From assembly GCA_021904315.1 (NCBI GenBank), contig CM038920.1, forward strand, positions 11,780,001-11,844,000: DNA of 64,000 nucleotides, read 5' to 3'. A model generated the notes under the pieces. The model did no database searches. It was not told the origin of the DNA and was given only the letters and a program-made list of their open reading frames with translations. The stretch is from Sphagnum magellanicum. Taxonomy: Eukaryota; Streptophyta; Sphagnopsida; Sphagnales; Sphagnaceae. This document shows, in pieces, positions 1 through 10,180 of this stretch. Position numbers and translations under genes: made by a program. Positions within the stretch are counted from its first letter, which is position 1; each line of letters starts with the position of its first letter.

Positions 1-248
1 CTCAATTTTATATTGGAATGAATTAGTGTATCACATTTCAAGAACATTCGAAAAAAATCTTGCTCCACAAGGATATTTGTTTTTTCCTTGGTTTTTCAAT
101 ATTTTTTGTCTTGGTGCAAATAAGGAAGATAGGTATATTGGATGTTATAAAATGCATCATATCATCATTACAATTTGGTTGAAATTCATTTATATCAAGG
201 TTATTTCAACATGTCATGTTATTGACATATGTTCATGTGTTGTTTAAT

Positions 249-333
249 TAGGTTTCACGTGAATATGTTGACATTGTTCAAGAAATTGTCAACAAGGGAA
301 TAGATGTCAATGCAAAAGGTGATAATGGAACTA
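249..333 (+). pseudogene. Ankyrin-repeat fragment (decayed exon)
   Basis: One reading frame, starting just after an intron-like acceptor (TTTAATTAG), encodes a piece that includes YVDIVQEIV and GIDVNAKGDNG. This is the second helix and the following loop of an ankyrin repeat (consensus ...VDVNAKDNDGxTPLH). The expected TPLH is not found and the frame soon reaches stops. No further repeat is visible downstream to about 600. It is either the last scrap of a gene lying to the left of the window or a dispersed pseudogene. The match is short, so the assignment rests on motif recognition only. Confidence 0.45.
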
Positions 334-1386
334 TATCTTTTACATTTAACATGTGGAAACAGTCACGATGAAGTCATTTCAATATTATGCAGGATATTCA
401 ATCTCTTATTTACTTCCTTTTTTTATAAAGATTATATAAATAAGCGTGATTTTTTCAATTATGTAAATATTATGTGGGAGTTATATGCATAAAGTGCAAG
501 AAAAAACAAATGTGAAAGCACACTATGGGTTTGGCAATGATCCAATGAAAATGTGTTTCAAACATAAAACAAGGTTAATGAAGGTTGACCATAAAATTAA
601 AGATATTAAAATTGTGTTGAATTGTGTTTTTATCATGTAGATTATGATTTTTGATGGAGCATTTTTTGCAATGAGTTTTCTATGTTTGGGTATGCAAATT
701 TATTTTTCTTCATTGTGATTTCACTCACTTAAAATGTTACATTACAAGTGATGTTCATCTCATTATGTGTGTATTATGTGAAAAGAAATGATTGAATTAA
801 TTAATAAACCAAAAACAAAAAGATGTACTATTTTTTTCAATATTTTTCCTATATATATTTGGCTAAAACAATATTTTGATATGTCTTTTGATAATTTGAT
901 TAAATTTTATGTATCACATCATTACTACATAGCACAAGCCATATGACAAGCCATTTATACATTTACAAGCATGTTTTAAGTGACAAGGGCAAATTCATTT
1001 TTCAAAGAGAGGAAAAAAAAACATAAAAAACTAAATATTTGTTAGATTACTTAACCAAGATGAAACAAACTATAATTTTTTTGAAAATGTAATAATACAA
1101 AAGAAATTGATCAAATAATGGCTAAATACATGTATATTTATGAATAATATTAACTTGAAATCCACATTTGACATTTGGTTGTTTTGTAAACTTAATTTTC
1201 AACAAAATTTTGTGAATCTTTACAAGACATTATACGTGCAAAATGTCATTTTTTCATTATTATAAGATGATGTCCATAATATGAATAAACAAACTAAAAT
1301 AACTTTGTGCATGTCTTGTGACAAAATTAATGTGTTACTAACAATCTATTAAAATAATGGCATGTTTAACAATTCAAAATTTCTTA

Positions 1387-1427
<41 letters not shown>

Positions 1428-3301
1428 AAGACCTTCACATGAATCTTCTATTGAATAATTAGAATGATCCTTCTACATATTCATGATCAGTTAAGTTTGT
1501 GATTTTTCATTTATTTTTTAGCTTGATTCATAAATTAAATATTCAATTTGAAACATCATTATTTATATGGGCAAATGACCAACATTATTTTCATTACAAA
1601 TGTCATTACTTGATGATAAATCCTAATAAACTTACATACAATATATAAATTAATGAGTTTTGATTATATTAATAAAAAATCATCGTAACTTATGGAAACC
1701 TTTATAATTATTATTGAAATTGTGTAATAACATAGAAGATGAAAATATTGCCATATAATAAGCATAATTTGATAAAATCAAATGATTTGTGTGTATTTTT
1801 AAATGCATTCAGTGATCCTTGTCCTTTATGCAAATACAACCTTATACAACAAAAATGATTTTGTTTATTGTGTAATTTATTATACATTGATCATTTTGAT
1901 ATTTACATTTTATTTATCATTGCAATACCTTGACATCTTTGACACGAATTATATTATTTTAAGAATAAAATAAAATTCAAAATTTTTTTAAAGGACAAAT
2001 TTTTGTGAAAGAAAATGTATAGTCTTTTGGAATATATATATATTTTTATTCTTGACATAAAAATTTCAAAATTTATTTATTACTCTATGAACATTTGTTG
2101 AAATTAGTTGTGACCTACATTAATTCAAAATATTTAAGAAATCTTGAAAATAATATGAATATATTGGATCATTACATGACTATGTTGGGGTTATAATTTT
2201 TTCTCAATGTGTGTCATTAATTGAATTAAATGTATGGGAAGATGAATGAATTATTGTCATAAAAAATTTATTAAAAAATTATAAAAAAACAAAGAAGGAG
2301 ATAAAAAAGGGATTTAAAAAAAAAATGATGTAGTTTGTGGGCAATGCAGCAATGTTCACAAATTGGGTACAAACTAATATGGGCAAGACTTTAAAAACTA
2401 TAAAAGTTGATCACAACACTTAAAAAATAATTCATTGTTAAAATTTTACCATTTTTCATTTAATTGAAATATGTTCAAAGTTTGACTCTTGATTTCAAAT
2501 TTTACCTTATTAAAGTATTTAATATTTTGGTTAAATCAATTGCATGTTAATTGTAAATCACATGTTTTTTAACCTACTATCACCATGTATCACACCAAGG
2601 TTTTGAAAATTATAAGATTATTTTATGCATGTTGTTACTTCAAAATGCATGATTCACATTCAAACGCACTTATGTTTCATCTTTTCATTCAACAACTACA
2701 TTTTTAAACTTAATGACCTATTAAATAATACATTTATATATTTTGAAGTATGAATCTTAAATTATAATTATACTTTTTGATCTATGATTTCAAATTTTTA
2801 AATTTTTTTTCAACATGTTTCATTTGAAAAGAACAATATGTATTAATGTATTTTAAACCATTAAACCACACTTTACATCCATACAAAATTTTAATGGATT
2901 TGATATTGATTAATTTTCACAATGTTCATTATTCCAACAAGTGGTAACACTAAATTTAACATGATGGTAGCTTTTGATTTAATTGTATTGAAAATCAAAG
3001 TAAACAAAATCAATATGAAATTCCATTATAATTATAAAATTAAAATTAAATTGTTGACGTTTTTTATAACTAATATTTTCTTATTTTAAATTTAATAATT
3101 ATTTAAATAAAATTTTAAAATAAAATAATAAATTCACATTAATCATTCTTATCAATTAAATAAAATATGAAGAAATAAAACCATTAAATTTCAACTTAAA
3201 CTTTTTGGTAATGTTTTAGCAGACACTTTTGAATCATAATTGAAAACATATTGAAATCAACATTAAAAATGAAATATTCATCATAACACTTTATCAAAGT
3301 T
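334..3301. other. AT-rich intergenic DNA
   Basis: Very AT-rich, with stops in all frames and no recognised coding motif. The only distinct element is the CA microsatellite at 1388-1425. Confidence 0.6.
1388..1425. repeat. (CA)n microsatellite
   Basis: An uninterrupted run of about 19 CA dinucleotides in AT-rich DNA. Confidence 0.95.
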
Positions 3302-3496
3302 GGACAAGTTTACGTTATTTTTATCACTATGACTAACCTCAAAAGGACGAAATGGATTAAAGGAAAAGGCCATAAGTCTCTCTTTTGCCAAACCCAAAAA
3401 ACAACATTAGTCCGCCTCATCAGGTATGCTGATAACTTTGTTATTATTATTAATGATGAGAGGTTGGTGGAACAATATTTCGAAGAAGTTGTATAA
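3302..3496 (+). pseudogene. Group II intron reverse-transcriptase fragment (YADN box)
   Basis: An open stretch of about 64 codons contains LVRLIRYADNFVII followed by NDERLVEQYFEEVV and a stop. This is the catalytic palm motif of group II intron reverse transcriptases (consensus RYADDFV). The second catalytic Asp is replaced by Asn, so it could not be active. Only the palm region is present; no fingers, maturase or endonuclease domain was found. The fragment ends where plastid psbN sequence begins on the opposite strand (about 3489). It therefore looks like an organelle-derived piece, perhaps mitochondrial, joined to plastid DNA during nuclear insertion. The source organelle is inference. Confidence 0.6.
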
Positions 3497-3564
3497 AGGG
3501 CATAACTGGTAAAGCTCACAAGTAAACAAGATATGGGGATAGCGACTAAGGTTGCAATTTCCAT
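3490..3564 (-). pseudogene. psbN: psbN 5' fragment (plastid-derived, truncated)
   Basis: The minus-strand frame begins MEIATLVAIPISCLLVSFTS and continues YALYT, matching the first 25 or so residues of plastid PsbN, a small one-helix thylakoid protein of about 43 residues needed for photosystem II assembly. The normal C-terminus (about FGQPS onward) is missing: homology stops at the junction with the reverse-transcriptase fragment. The ATG lies 82 bp from the divergent psbH ATG, the usual plastid spacing. It is non-functional here. Confidence 0.8.
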
Positions 3565-3646
3565 TGCTGGGTAATCCCAAAAAAATGGTTTGTTTTTTTA
3601 ACATAGTAGTACACAAAATTAAATCTCAACTAATGCAATAAGTTCT

Positions 3647-3871
3647 ATGGCTACACAAATTATTGATGATACTCCCAGAACTAAAGGAAAACGAAGTGGT
3701 ATAGGAGATATTCTGAAACCGCTTAATTCAGAAAATGGTAAAGTGGTTCCCGGGTGGGGAACAACTCCTTTAATGGGTGTTGTAATAGCATTATTTGCAG
3801 TTTTCCTAGTTATTATCCTGGAATTTTATAATTCCTTTGTCTTATTAGATGGAGTTTCCGTGAATTGGTAA
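3647..3871 (+). CDS. psbH: psbH, photosystem II phosphoprotein H (plastid-derived nuclear copy)
   Basis: Encodes 74 residues with the full PsbH pattern: a phosphorylatable N-terminus ([16 protein letters not shown]), the KPLNSE and GWGTTPLMG core, one transmembrane segment (about residues 43-62) and the LLDG tail. PsbH is a one-helix thylakoid subunit of photosystem II. Length is normal and there is no internal stop, so the frame is intact. It sits in a nuclear plastid insert with no transit peptide, so a functional product is unlikely. Unusual residues (KVVPGW for KVAPGW, GVVIAL for GVAMAL, NSFVLL for NSSVLL) are mostly those a C-to-T or G-to-A change would give. The N-terminus resembles liverwort-type rather than seed-plant PsbH, from memory of the family and without alignment. 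Confidence 0.85.
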   Translation: MATQIIDDTPRTKGKRSGIGDILKPLNSENGKVVPGWGTTPLMGVVIALFAVFLVIILEFYNSFVLLDGVSVNW

Positions 3872-3896
3872 TAGATTCAAAAGATTCAATAAAAAA

Positions 3897-3935
3897 GGTT
3901 CAATAAAAAAGGGATATTCCTTATTTTATTGAACC
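3897..3935 (+). terminator. psbH 3' stem-loop
   Basis: GGTTCAATAAAA (3897-3908) pairs with TTTTATTGAACC (3924-3935) across a 15-nt loop, just after the psbH stop. Plastid mRNAs typically end in such inverted repeats, which stabilise the 3' end. It is a relic in this nuclear copy. Confidence 0.75.
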
Positions 3936-4063
3936 TCTTTTCGAATATCTAAAAAAAAAGGGGAAGAGGTGCTTCCTATTTAGGATTTTATTTCCCTCTA
4001 TTCAATTGATCCTACGGTAGTCTAATCGTGTGATCAATTAATTAATTAAAGGATCTTTGGATT

Positions 4064-4190
4064 ATGGGCGTGCGATTCGTTCGAATGGATCCAAATCAAT
4101 AGTACAAAATAATTTGTTAATCTTTTTATAAGATTATCCCTCTCCTCGCTGGATGTTTCTAAAATTTAGTATCTAAAGCGCGATATTCTC
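4064..4190 (+). pseudogene. petB: petB exon 1 (ATGGGC) plus 5' part of its group II intron
   Basis: ATGGGC is followed at once by GTGCGATTCGTTCG, the conserved 5' start of a plastid group II intron (GTGYG). In plastids petB follows psbH and has a 6-nt first exon, so position and sequence agree. Exon 1 here encodes Met-Gly, as in liverworts, rather than the seed-plant Met-Ser. Exon 2 is not present downstream, so this copy is truncated within the intron. Confidence 0.7.
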
Positions 4191-6379
4191 TAGGTATTTC
4201 TATCAATTTTATGTTTATGAAATTAGTTATACTTAATAAACTCATTCTAAACATCAAATTTAATAATGTTTAATGGGATGTTACATCTAATAATTTTGTA
4301 ATATCAATTTCACATGCGACTTGGGGGTGGACATTTTATTTTGCCCCTTTTGAACCACCTTCTCCTTTGAATGAGGATTTGTTTTTTGGAATCAATATAT
4401 AAAATATATTTCCTCCTTCAAATTTGGTCTCTTTTAAAATTAATGTAAACTTGATGCATCTTCCAAAACTTTCTTGAACCTTTAAATCACTATGATTGTC
4501 GCTAGGCCAAGGTTGTTAAAGGACATCATAAGATGGGATGTTGACTTAACAAATGTTTCCAAATCCAAACATCCTTACTCAAAATTCAAATTAGTGCAAA
4601 GTTTTGGTTAAGGAATGACCTAAGCTTGGTCAATAATGAAAACACACCGGAACAATACAAGGATGATGACAAGTGAGGAATAACAAATTAAAATGAGAAT
4701 GTTGACAAGGAATAACAAAATAACAACAAAAAATAGTAGGCATGTCAAAAAGGCACAATAGAAATATTAGGGGTGTTAGGTTGGACTTTTTTTTTTTTTT
4801 TTTTTGGGCAACATGGGCACCAAGATGTTGATGATTGAGGGTGCTAGATATGATGTTGGAAGACACAAAAAAATACATAGGGAATTATGTTGTAAGGATT
4901 AAGGTCAATTATTTATTTAAATTTTCAAACCAAAGGTTGTTGGGAAGCATGGTAAGAAATACATTGGGGGATGTTGCAAAGCTTCAATTTATTTTTAAAA
5001 AAAGTAACGAAATGCCAAAAAGGACATCATAGAAGTTAGAAATATTATTATTTTCGTAGGTGAACTAAATCTCATATTCTAAAATTAATGGAAGTGGAAA
5101 TGATATCATGGATAATCTATACAATCATGGATTACCAATGTTTAGTAACTAATTATTTTTTAAAAATTATTTAAGTAAATTTTTAAAATATTACTATATT
5201 GAGCTTAGGTCAAATAATTGTCATTGGTAGTGTGAAGCAACATGAAGTTGAAGTGGGATTTATTTTACCTATATTCAATGAAAAAATATTAAGTATTTGC
5301 AATAATGAGTTACTTGCATGGTAATTTCAAATTCAATGATTCATTTTTGCAATATGCAAATTGCACTCAACTATCTTCTCAACTATTGAATTCTAATAAA
5401 ATTCATATCTTTGGAATGCTTATAAAAAAATCCACCATATTGTATTGAATTAAAATTAAATATTTATTTCCAAACTTATGACTAAAAATATATGAATAAT
5501 ATAAAAAAAATTACATGTTGGTAATGTTATAATGTTAAATTCAAATAAGAACAAACCACCAATTTAACAATATATTGTCGTGTATTTATGGTAACTTGGA
5601 TGAAGTCGAAGCTTTAAATATCTTAGTATTTTTTAGGTTTGGTGTTAATTAAATTATTTTTCGAAATATTATTATTTTTCGAAATTATCTATGTGAAATG
5701 CCAAATATAATTTTGACATGGAACATTATGTTTCTTCATTTTTGCAAAAAGATGCAATATAAAATGTTGGAAAAAAATTCATCTTATTAGAGGTTCAAAG
5801 TCCATTAAATTATCAAAGAAGTTGCTTATGTTTATTGTAAAATTTTCATTAATTATTATTTTTACTACCAAAGTGGATTTTGAAAAATAAAATAATTATT
5901 CAACACCCAAGTGCCAAACCTTAAAAATGTACTATGGTGATGTGAAACTTTGTTCGAACTTGTAAATATACACACGTTAAAACATCCCCACATGATAAAA
6001 ATATGTTTTAGTTGTAGAATAGTAAAAACTTGTTAGTTTGATTTTTAAAAATGGTTTTGGTATATTGTAGCCTTGGGTTAGGTTTGGCATATTGAAAACG
6101 AATAATTAATTATTTTCAAAAAATGCATTCATTTTTTAAAATATTAAGATTTCATTTTAAAAAAATAAAATTAATGAAATTTGTTTGATGGATGTAATTG
6201 AAATGCATGGATGCACAAATGATGTTCACATTTTGTCAAGATCAAGATTTTTCTTGTTAAGTAAAGTTGAAAACACTATTTATTTCATTATAAATGTTAT
6301 TAAAAAAATTGTAGGTAAAATTGTTTGTCATATTGTTAAGGAGTTATGGTTCATCAAACCACAATATCAAATATATTTT
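4191..6379. other. AT-rich intergenic DNA
   Basis: No coding motif was recognised. There is a poly-T run at about 4789-4805. The short open frames here are low in complexity and unsupported. Confidence 0.55.
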
Positions 6380-7023
6380 GACAAATAGGAAAAGAGGAGC
6401 ATGAGGAGGCATTACAACACGAAACGAAATAGTTTGTAATGAAAAATCAAATAACTATTTTACAAAAAACAGTGGAAAAAATCAAGTATCCAATTGGACG
6501 ACCAAAATTACAACCTCACATGACATTGCAATCATTTGATAAATGCATCAAGTAAGAGAGTGAGGAAGGGACAATTAACCAAAAATCCAATAAGCATTAG
6601 AGAAGTACTTACACACAATGGTTTGCACTACACCTTTGGCCTCACATTCATAACGTAATGGAAACACAAGTTTGACTACTACTTTACACTATCTTTGTGC
6701 ATTTCATAGAAAGTTAGAGGAACATTCAAACCCATTTGATAAGTTATTTAGATCTTCTTTAAGAGAGTGGTTCACTTCAGATGGAAAGCTCAAACTAGGG
6801 GTCGAAAAGTCAATAGAAAGGGGGGTCAAAGCTTTTATAATCACAAAACAACACATTCCAATATTAGATCAAGGCCAAAAGTGAAAGATGATCTCATGTT
6901 TTTGTTGCAAAAAATTAGAACCTATGGACAAGCCCTTTCTAGACCCATAGTCCAACCCATTATCCAAGGCTTTCTTGAATTCAAACCCCCTGAACTACTA
7001 AGTGGTTCATTCAAAATTTCATT
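6380..7023 (+). pseudogene. DDE_1 (pogo/Tc1-mariner-like) transposase, N-terminal part, copy 1
   Basis: Reading across stops and frameshifts gives YTQWFALHLWP, then SLREWFTSDGKLK, then RGVKAF and GFLEFKPPELL. These match in order the copy at 12.6-14.1 kb (YTNWFAPHLWP, SLYEWFTPRGKFK, RGIASF). It is the N-terminal and DNA-binding half of a DDE_1-type transposase. The frame breaks at 7023 because a CACTA element is inserted; the protein resumes at 10184. Several stops make it dead. The CACTA target duplication (ATT, 7021-7023) is its last three bases. Confidence 0.65.
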
Positions 7024-7051
7024 CACTACTAGGAAAGTGTGGTGTAGTTCA
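7024..7051 (+). repeat. Left terminal inverted repeat of the CACTA element
   Basis: Begins CACTACTAGGAAAGTGTGG and ends AGTTCAC. It pairs with 10153-10180 allowing one indel and a few mismatches. Confidence 0.8.
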
Positions 7052-7527
7052 CTAGACTATTTCACTGTGGAACCATAAAAGTGAATTAAGTTCACTATAA
7101 TTTCACTGCTTTTACCTTCATTGGTGAAAATGGTTCACTATATGGTGTACATGTTTACTAAGGGGTGAAGTTTGTTTACTAGGTTTTTTTTTTTAATATT
7201 ATTAAAATAATTATTGAAAATTCTCTAGTTAATTGGGTTCAGGGCATTAGTAAATTAATTAGTTAAATGTGACGTATTTTATCTATATATTCCCATTTCA
7301 AGCATTGATCATGCGTTTTATGATTATTTCCACCTACATTTTTATTCTTGCTTTTGGGGGAGGGAAAAATTATGGATGTGATGGAAAATAATGGCTTGAC
7401 TTTCTTGTGCACATTAGGTACTTAGATTGTTTAATTATCACATTTCAAACCCAAAACTTGTCTGGTGAAAACATAGCATTATTTTCAAACATGATTAACT
7501 GGTCTAGTTCAATTGTGCCGAAATTCA

Positions 7528-7820
7528 AACAAGAGGGACCCGAAGCAGCCGCTCGCTTGCCCGTGGTTCACGCCTGCCACCAAGTGCAAGCTTCGGCTTC
7601 TGAAGCTGGATCGCGTGAAGGATTGCCTGCTGATGGAGGAGGAGTTTGTGGCGGGTCAGGAGCGTTTGAAGCCGCAGAAAGATAAAAATGATGTGGATCG
7701 GTCCAAGGTGGACGACCTGAGGGGATCTCCCATGAGCGTGGGCAATTTGGAGGAAATAATTGACGAGAATCACGCCATTGTGTCCTCGTCGGTGGGGCCT
7801 GAGTACTATGTCAATGTCCT
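7528..7820 (+). pseudogene. RPT2: 26S proteasome ATPase RPT2 fragment captured by CACTA
   Basis: The translation carries [50 protein letters not shown] and [19 protein letters not shown]. These are the N-terminal region of regulatory subunit 4 (RPT2), an AAA-ATPase of the 19S proteasome cap. Only about 95 residues are present; the AAA domain is absent. Near 7540-7575 the frame slips and returns: AAARLPVV is in a different frame from the flanking RDPK and TPATKCKL, implying two compensating 1-bp indels. RPT2 similarity stops after YYVNVL and unrelated sequence follows, marking a capture joint. Confidence 0.85.
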
Positions 7821-7933
7821 AGGAGTTTGTGAGACTTGGTTTTTGAACTTGAAAACAAGAGAGAGAAGAAAGTTCTTAGGGTTAAGTGAATTGTGGGAGA
7901 GAAGAGGGAGGCGCGGAACAACAGTAGCGAGAG

Positions 7934-8160
7934 ATGGAGATGCAACCGGCAAGGAGGGAAGTGGAGACATGGTCTGTGGCGCAGGTGGCAGAGCACATGG
8001 CAGCTTTCCTGCAATCTCCGAAGTACGAGAGAATTTTTAGGGAGAATCTCATGGACGGTGAGCTTCTTTTGGAGCTCGATAGAGAGGATTTGATGCATCT
8101 TGGGATTGTGAAGCTGCGGGATGTGAAGAGCGTGTTGCAATGGATCGCCAATTGTTACGA
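7934..8160 (+). pseudogene. SAM-domain gene fragment captured by CACTA
   Basis: An ATG-started frame encodes [17 protein letters not shown], then [18 protein letters not shown], then LMHLGIVKLRDVKSVLQWI. This is a complete sterile alpha motif domain of about 65 residues (the WSVEDV, F-N-DG-LL and LGI signatures). SAM domains mediate protein-protein or RNA contacts. After it comes an Asp/Glu/Ser-rich tail, then repetitive sequence and loss of frame. The donor gene is unknown. It is adjacent to the RPT2 piece in the same orientation. The frame is open, so a chimeric transcript could encode it. Confidence 0.7.
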
Positions 8161-8289
8161 CGACGACGAAGATAGCAGCGACGAGAACGACTCAATCATC
8201 GTCGCGACGAGAACGACTCGATCATCGTCGCGTCGTTGCAGTAGATCCCTCCTGTTCTTCACAATGTCAAAGCTGCTGCTGCTGTGGCT

Positions 8290-8510
8290 TCAGCACAGCG
8301 CAAGCCTCCTCCTCTTCATTCTTGGTTTGATGACATCACGTATGAGACGTTCTTCAAAGGACGGGTGAAGAAGAAGAAGGCGGTGGAGAATCCTCCTCCA
8401 GGCGATGAGGATGAGGAGCTGCAGCAGCTGCTGCTCTATGGGAAGAGGTTTCTTCGGAAGTACCATCCTCAAGCTTACCGTGTGCTGCTAGAGAACGAAT
8501 GCTTGGTCCG
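8290..8510 (+). pseudogene. Unassigned captured coding fragment in CACTA
   Basis: An open frame contains WFDDITYETFFKGRVKKKK, then DEDEELQQLLLYGKRFLRK and YHPQAYRVLLENE. GC content and codon use resemble the neighbouring captured exons rather than the AT-rich background, so it is probably a piece of a real gene. I do not recognise the family. It might belong to the same donor as the SAM domain or the kinase fragment on either side. Confidence 0.35.
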
Positions 8511-8611
8511 CGGATGGTTCAGCAGTTGTTGCTGTGCTCAACTCAGCTCCCATAACAACATCTGTTGCTGTGATTGCCACCATAGCTACCACATCCAGTA
8601 TCATCATGTCA

Positions 8612-9682
8612 TCTTTGAGTGTGAATGAAAGCAAGAAAGGGTTTGTGGAGGGGCGAGATCTACCACTACGATATGATGCAGTTGCCATTGCTGTTTACTT
8701 TAGGAGGAGGCCAGTGGACATCCTCATTCGATCTGCACAAGTCATGTTTCGATGCACGTCATTGACAGCCAGTATTCTTATTGATGAGTTTGTGGGGAGG
8801 AAATACGAAAAAGAGAAGCTTCGTGCTTCTCAGCTTGTAGAGTTCATAACCCAATTGGGACCCACTGCTATCAAGGTTTTTTCCTTTCTGCATCCAGCCT
8901 CTGTTGCTTTTTGAACTTAAACCCTAAACCCATAAGCAGCTTTCTGAGAGACTATTCTTTTTGTGTCATAATGAATAGAGATTTGAGAACTATGCCTTCT
9001 CCTCTGTATGTGATGCAGTTTTAGCATTGATCAGGTTTCTTCAAAGTAGATTGGTGATGCACACACTTGTTTCTGTGACTGGCGTGTTGATCAGGCAGCA
9101 TTTTTCAAGGTAGATGATTAGTCATGCTTACTCATGTTTTTTTGTGACTGACAAGTAGATTGGGCAGGCATTGAGTATCAGGCCAGACATCTTGCCTGTC
9201 ACTTATTTGGAGGAGCTACAAAAGCTTCAGGATCGAGTTCCTCCATTTTCTAACCAACAGGCAAAGGAAATCATTCTTGAAGGTCTTGGGAAACCAGCTG
9301 AGGCAATCTTCTCAGAGATGTCAGCAGAGCCCATTGCTGCTGCTTCTTTAGGCCAGGTATGATGAGCACACCTAGGTTTCACACAGGTTCACAGTTTGGC
9401 TGGTGTCTCTTTTTGCTTTCAAATGACAAAAGGTTTGTGATGACACATACCACAATGTGTGTTAGGGTTCAGGTCTACAAGGCACGAATGCAAGAGACTG
9501 GAGATCTGGTTGTTGTCAAGGTGCAACGGCCTGGGGTTCTTGAGGGCATTTCTCGTGATCTTTTCCTTCTCAGAACAAGTGCAAAAGTATTTCAGTTTAT
9601 TCCCCTTATCCAATCAGACTTGGTTGGCCTTCTTGACACATGGGCCCTCCGTTTCTTCAATGAACTTGACTATGTCCAAGAG
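8612..9682 (+). pseudogene. ABC1K (AarF/UbiB-type) atypical kinase fragment captured by CACTA
   Basis: Three exons with intact GT...AG introns: about 8612-8875, 9159-9356 and 9473-9682. They encode AIAVYFRRRP, then LGPTAIK-IGQALSIRPD (the KxGQ motif of ABC1/ADCK kinases, split by the first intron), LPVTYLEELQKLQDRVPPF, AAASLGQVYKARM (alanine-rich loop), VVVKVQRPGVL (ATP-binding Lys) and WALRFFNELDYVQE. This is the N-terminal half of a plastid-type ABC1K protein, members of which regulate prenylquinone and plastoglobule lipid metabolism. The C-terminal catalytic half is absent; sequence runs into the CACTA tail after 9682. Retained introns show capture from genomic DNA. Confidence 0.85.
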
Positions 9683-9796
9683 GTCATTTCACTCTCTCTC
9701 TCTCTCTGTGGCATGTCTTAATGTAACAGATGACAACTACATGTCAAAACCTTATTTTAAGAAATCCAGCATATCCAAAGCACTAAGGTCATGCTA

Positions 9797-9881
9797 CCAT
9801 GATTTCCTATAGTGAATCTGTCTTAGTTCACTCAAATCTTAGTGAAATACAAGGTGAACTTGGCCACATCTCCTAGTAGTG
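9797..9881 (+). repeat. Internal copy of the CACTA right end
   Basis: About 85 bp nearly identical to the terminal 88 bp (10093-10180), ending in the same CTCCTAGTAGTG. The element thus has two right ends in tandem, separated by about 210 bp. The outer one carries the target duplication; the inner may be an older end or the product of an end duplication. Confidence 0.75.
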
Positions 9882-10152
9882 AATTAACTAAACACAATAT
9901 GAAAAAACAATTTAAATTAACTAACCACACTTGGTGAAAAAACCCTCTTAAATGACTAGTGTTGTAGGTTGATTTAACTAATAGGTGTAATTTCCACCTA
10001 AATTTGGGCATCACTTATTGTCATCTTGTTTCACTAGCTTAATTGACCTGTCCTAGCAACTGGTCCCCGTTCACTACGGGGTTAACATGTTTTACCATGA
10101 TTTCATATAGTGAATCTGTCCTGGTTCACTCAAAATCCTAGTGAAATACAAG

Positions 10153-10180
10153 GTGAACTTGGCCACATCTCCTAGTAGTG
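10153..10180 (-). repeat. Right terminal inverted repeat of the CACTA element
   Basis: Reverse complement begins CACTACTAGGAGATGTGG and ends AGTTCAC, matching 7024-7051. It is followed by the ATT target copy at 10181-10183. Confidence 0.8.

Larger units (their letters stand above)
3489..4190 (+). other. Nuclear insertion of plastid DNA (NUPT): psbN part, psbH, petB 5' end
   Basis: Contains, in the normal plastid order and orientation, the start of psbN (minus strand), complete psbH (plus strand), the psbH 3' stem-loop, petB exon 1 and the 5' end of the petB group II intron. Both flanks are nuclear-looking AT-rich DNA, and the left flank begins inside a truncated psbN. The right border is uncertain because intron sequence fades into background near 4190. 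Several psbH residues differ from the family consensus through C-to-T or G-to-A type changes, typical of old, methylated organelle inserts. Confidence 0.8.
7024..10180 (+). mobile_element. CACTA (En/Spm) element carrying captured gene fragments, 3157 bp
   Basis: The element starts CACTACTAGGAAAG and ends CTCCTAGTAGTG; the reverse complement of the end is CACTACTAGGAGA. Terminal inverted repeats of about 28 bp match with few differences. It is flanked by a 3-bp direct repeat ATT (7021-7023 and 10181-10183), the CACTA target duplication. TTCACTA-like motifs recur near the left end and TAGTGAA motifs near the right end, as in CACTA subterminal repeats. No CACTA transposase was found, so it is non-autonomous. 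Instead it carries plus-strand fragments of an RPT2 gene, a SAM-domain gene, an unassigned gene and an ABC1K gene with introns retained, so capture was from genomic DNA. Removing it rejoins a DDE_1 transposase. Confidence 0.85.

Noticed and set aside
3310..3479. C-terminal part of the minus-strand frame that begins with psbN
   Set aside because: Only the first 25 residues match psbN; the remainder is the antisense of the reverse-transcriptase fragment.
3489..4190. Whole window as plastid DNA
   Set aside because: Plastid homology ends within about 700 bp, psbN and petB are truncated, and spliceosomal genes and nuclear transposons make up the rest.
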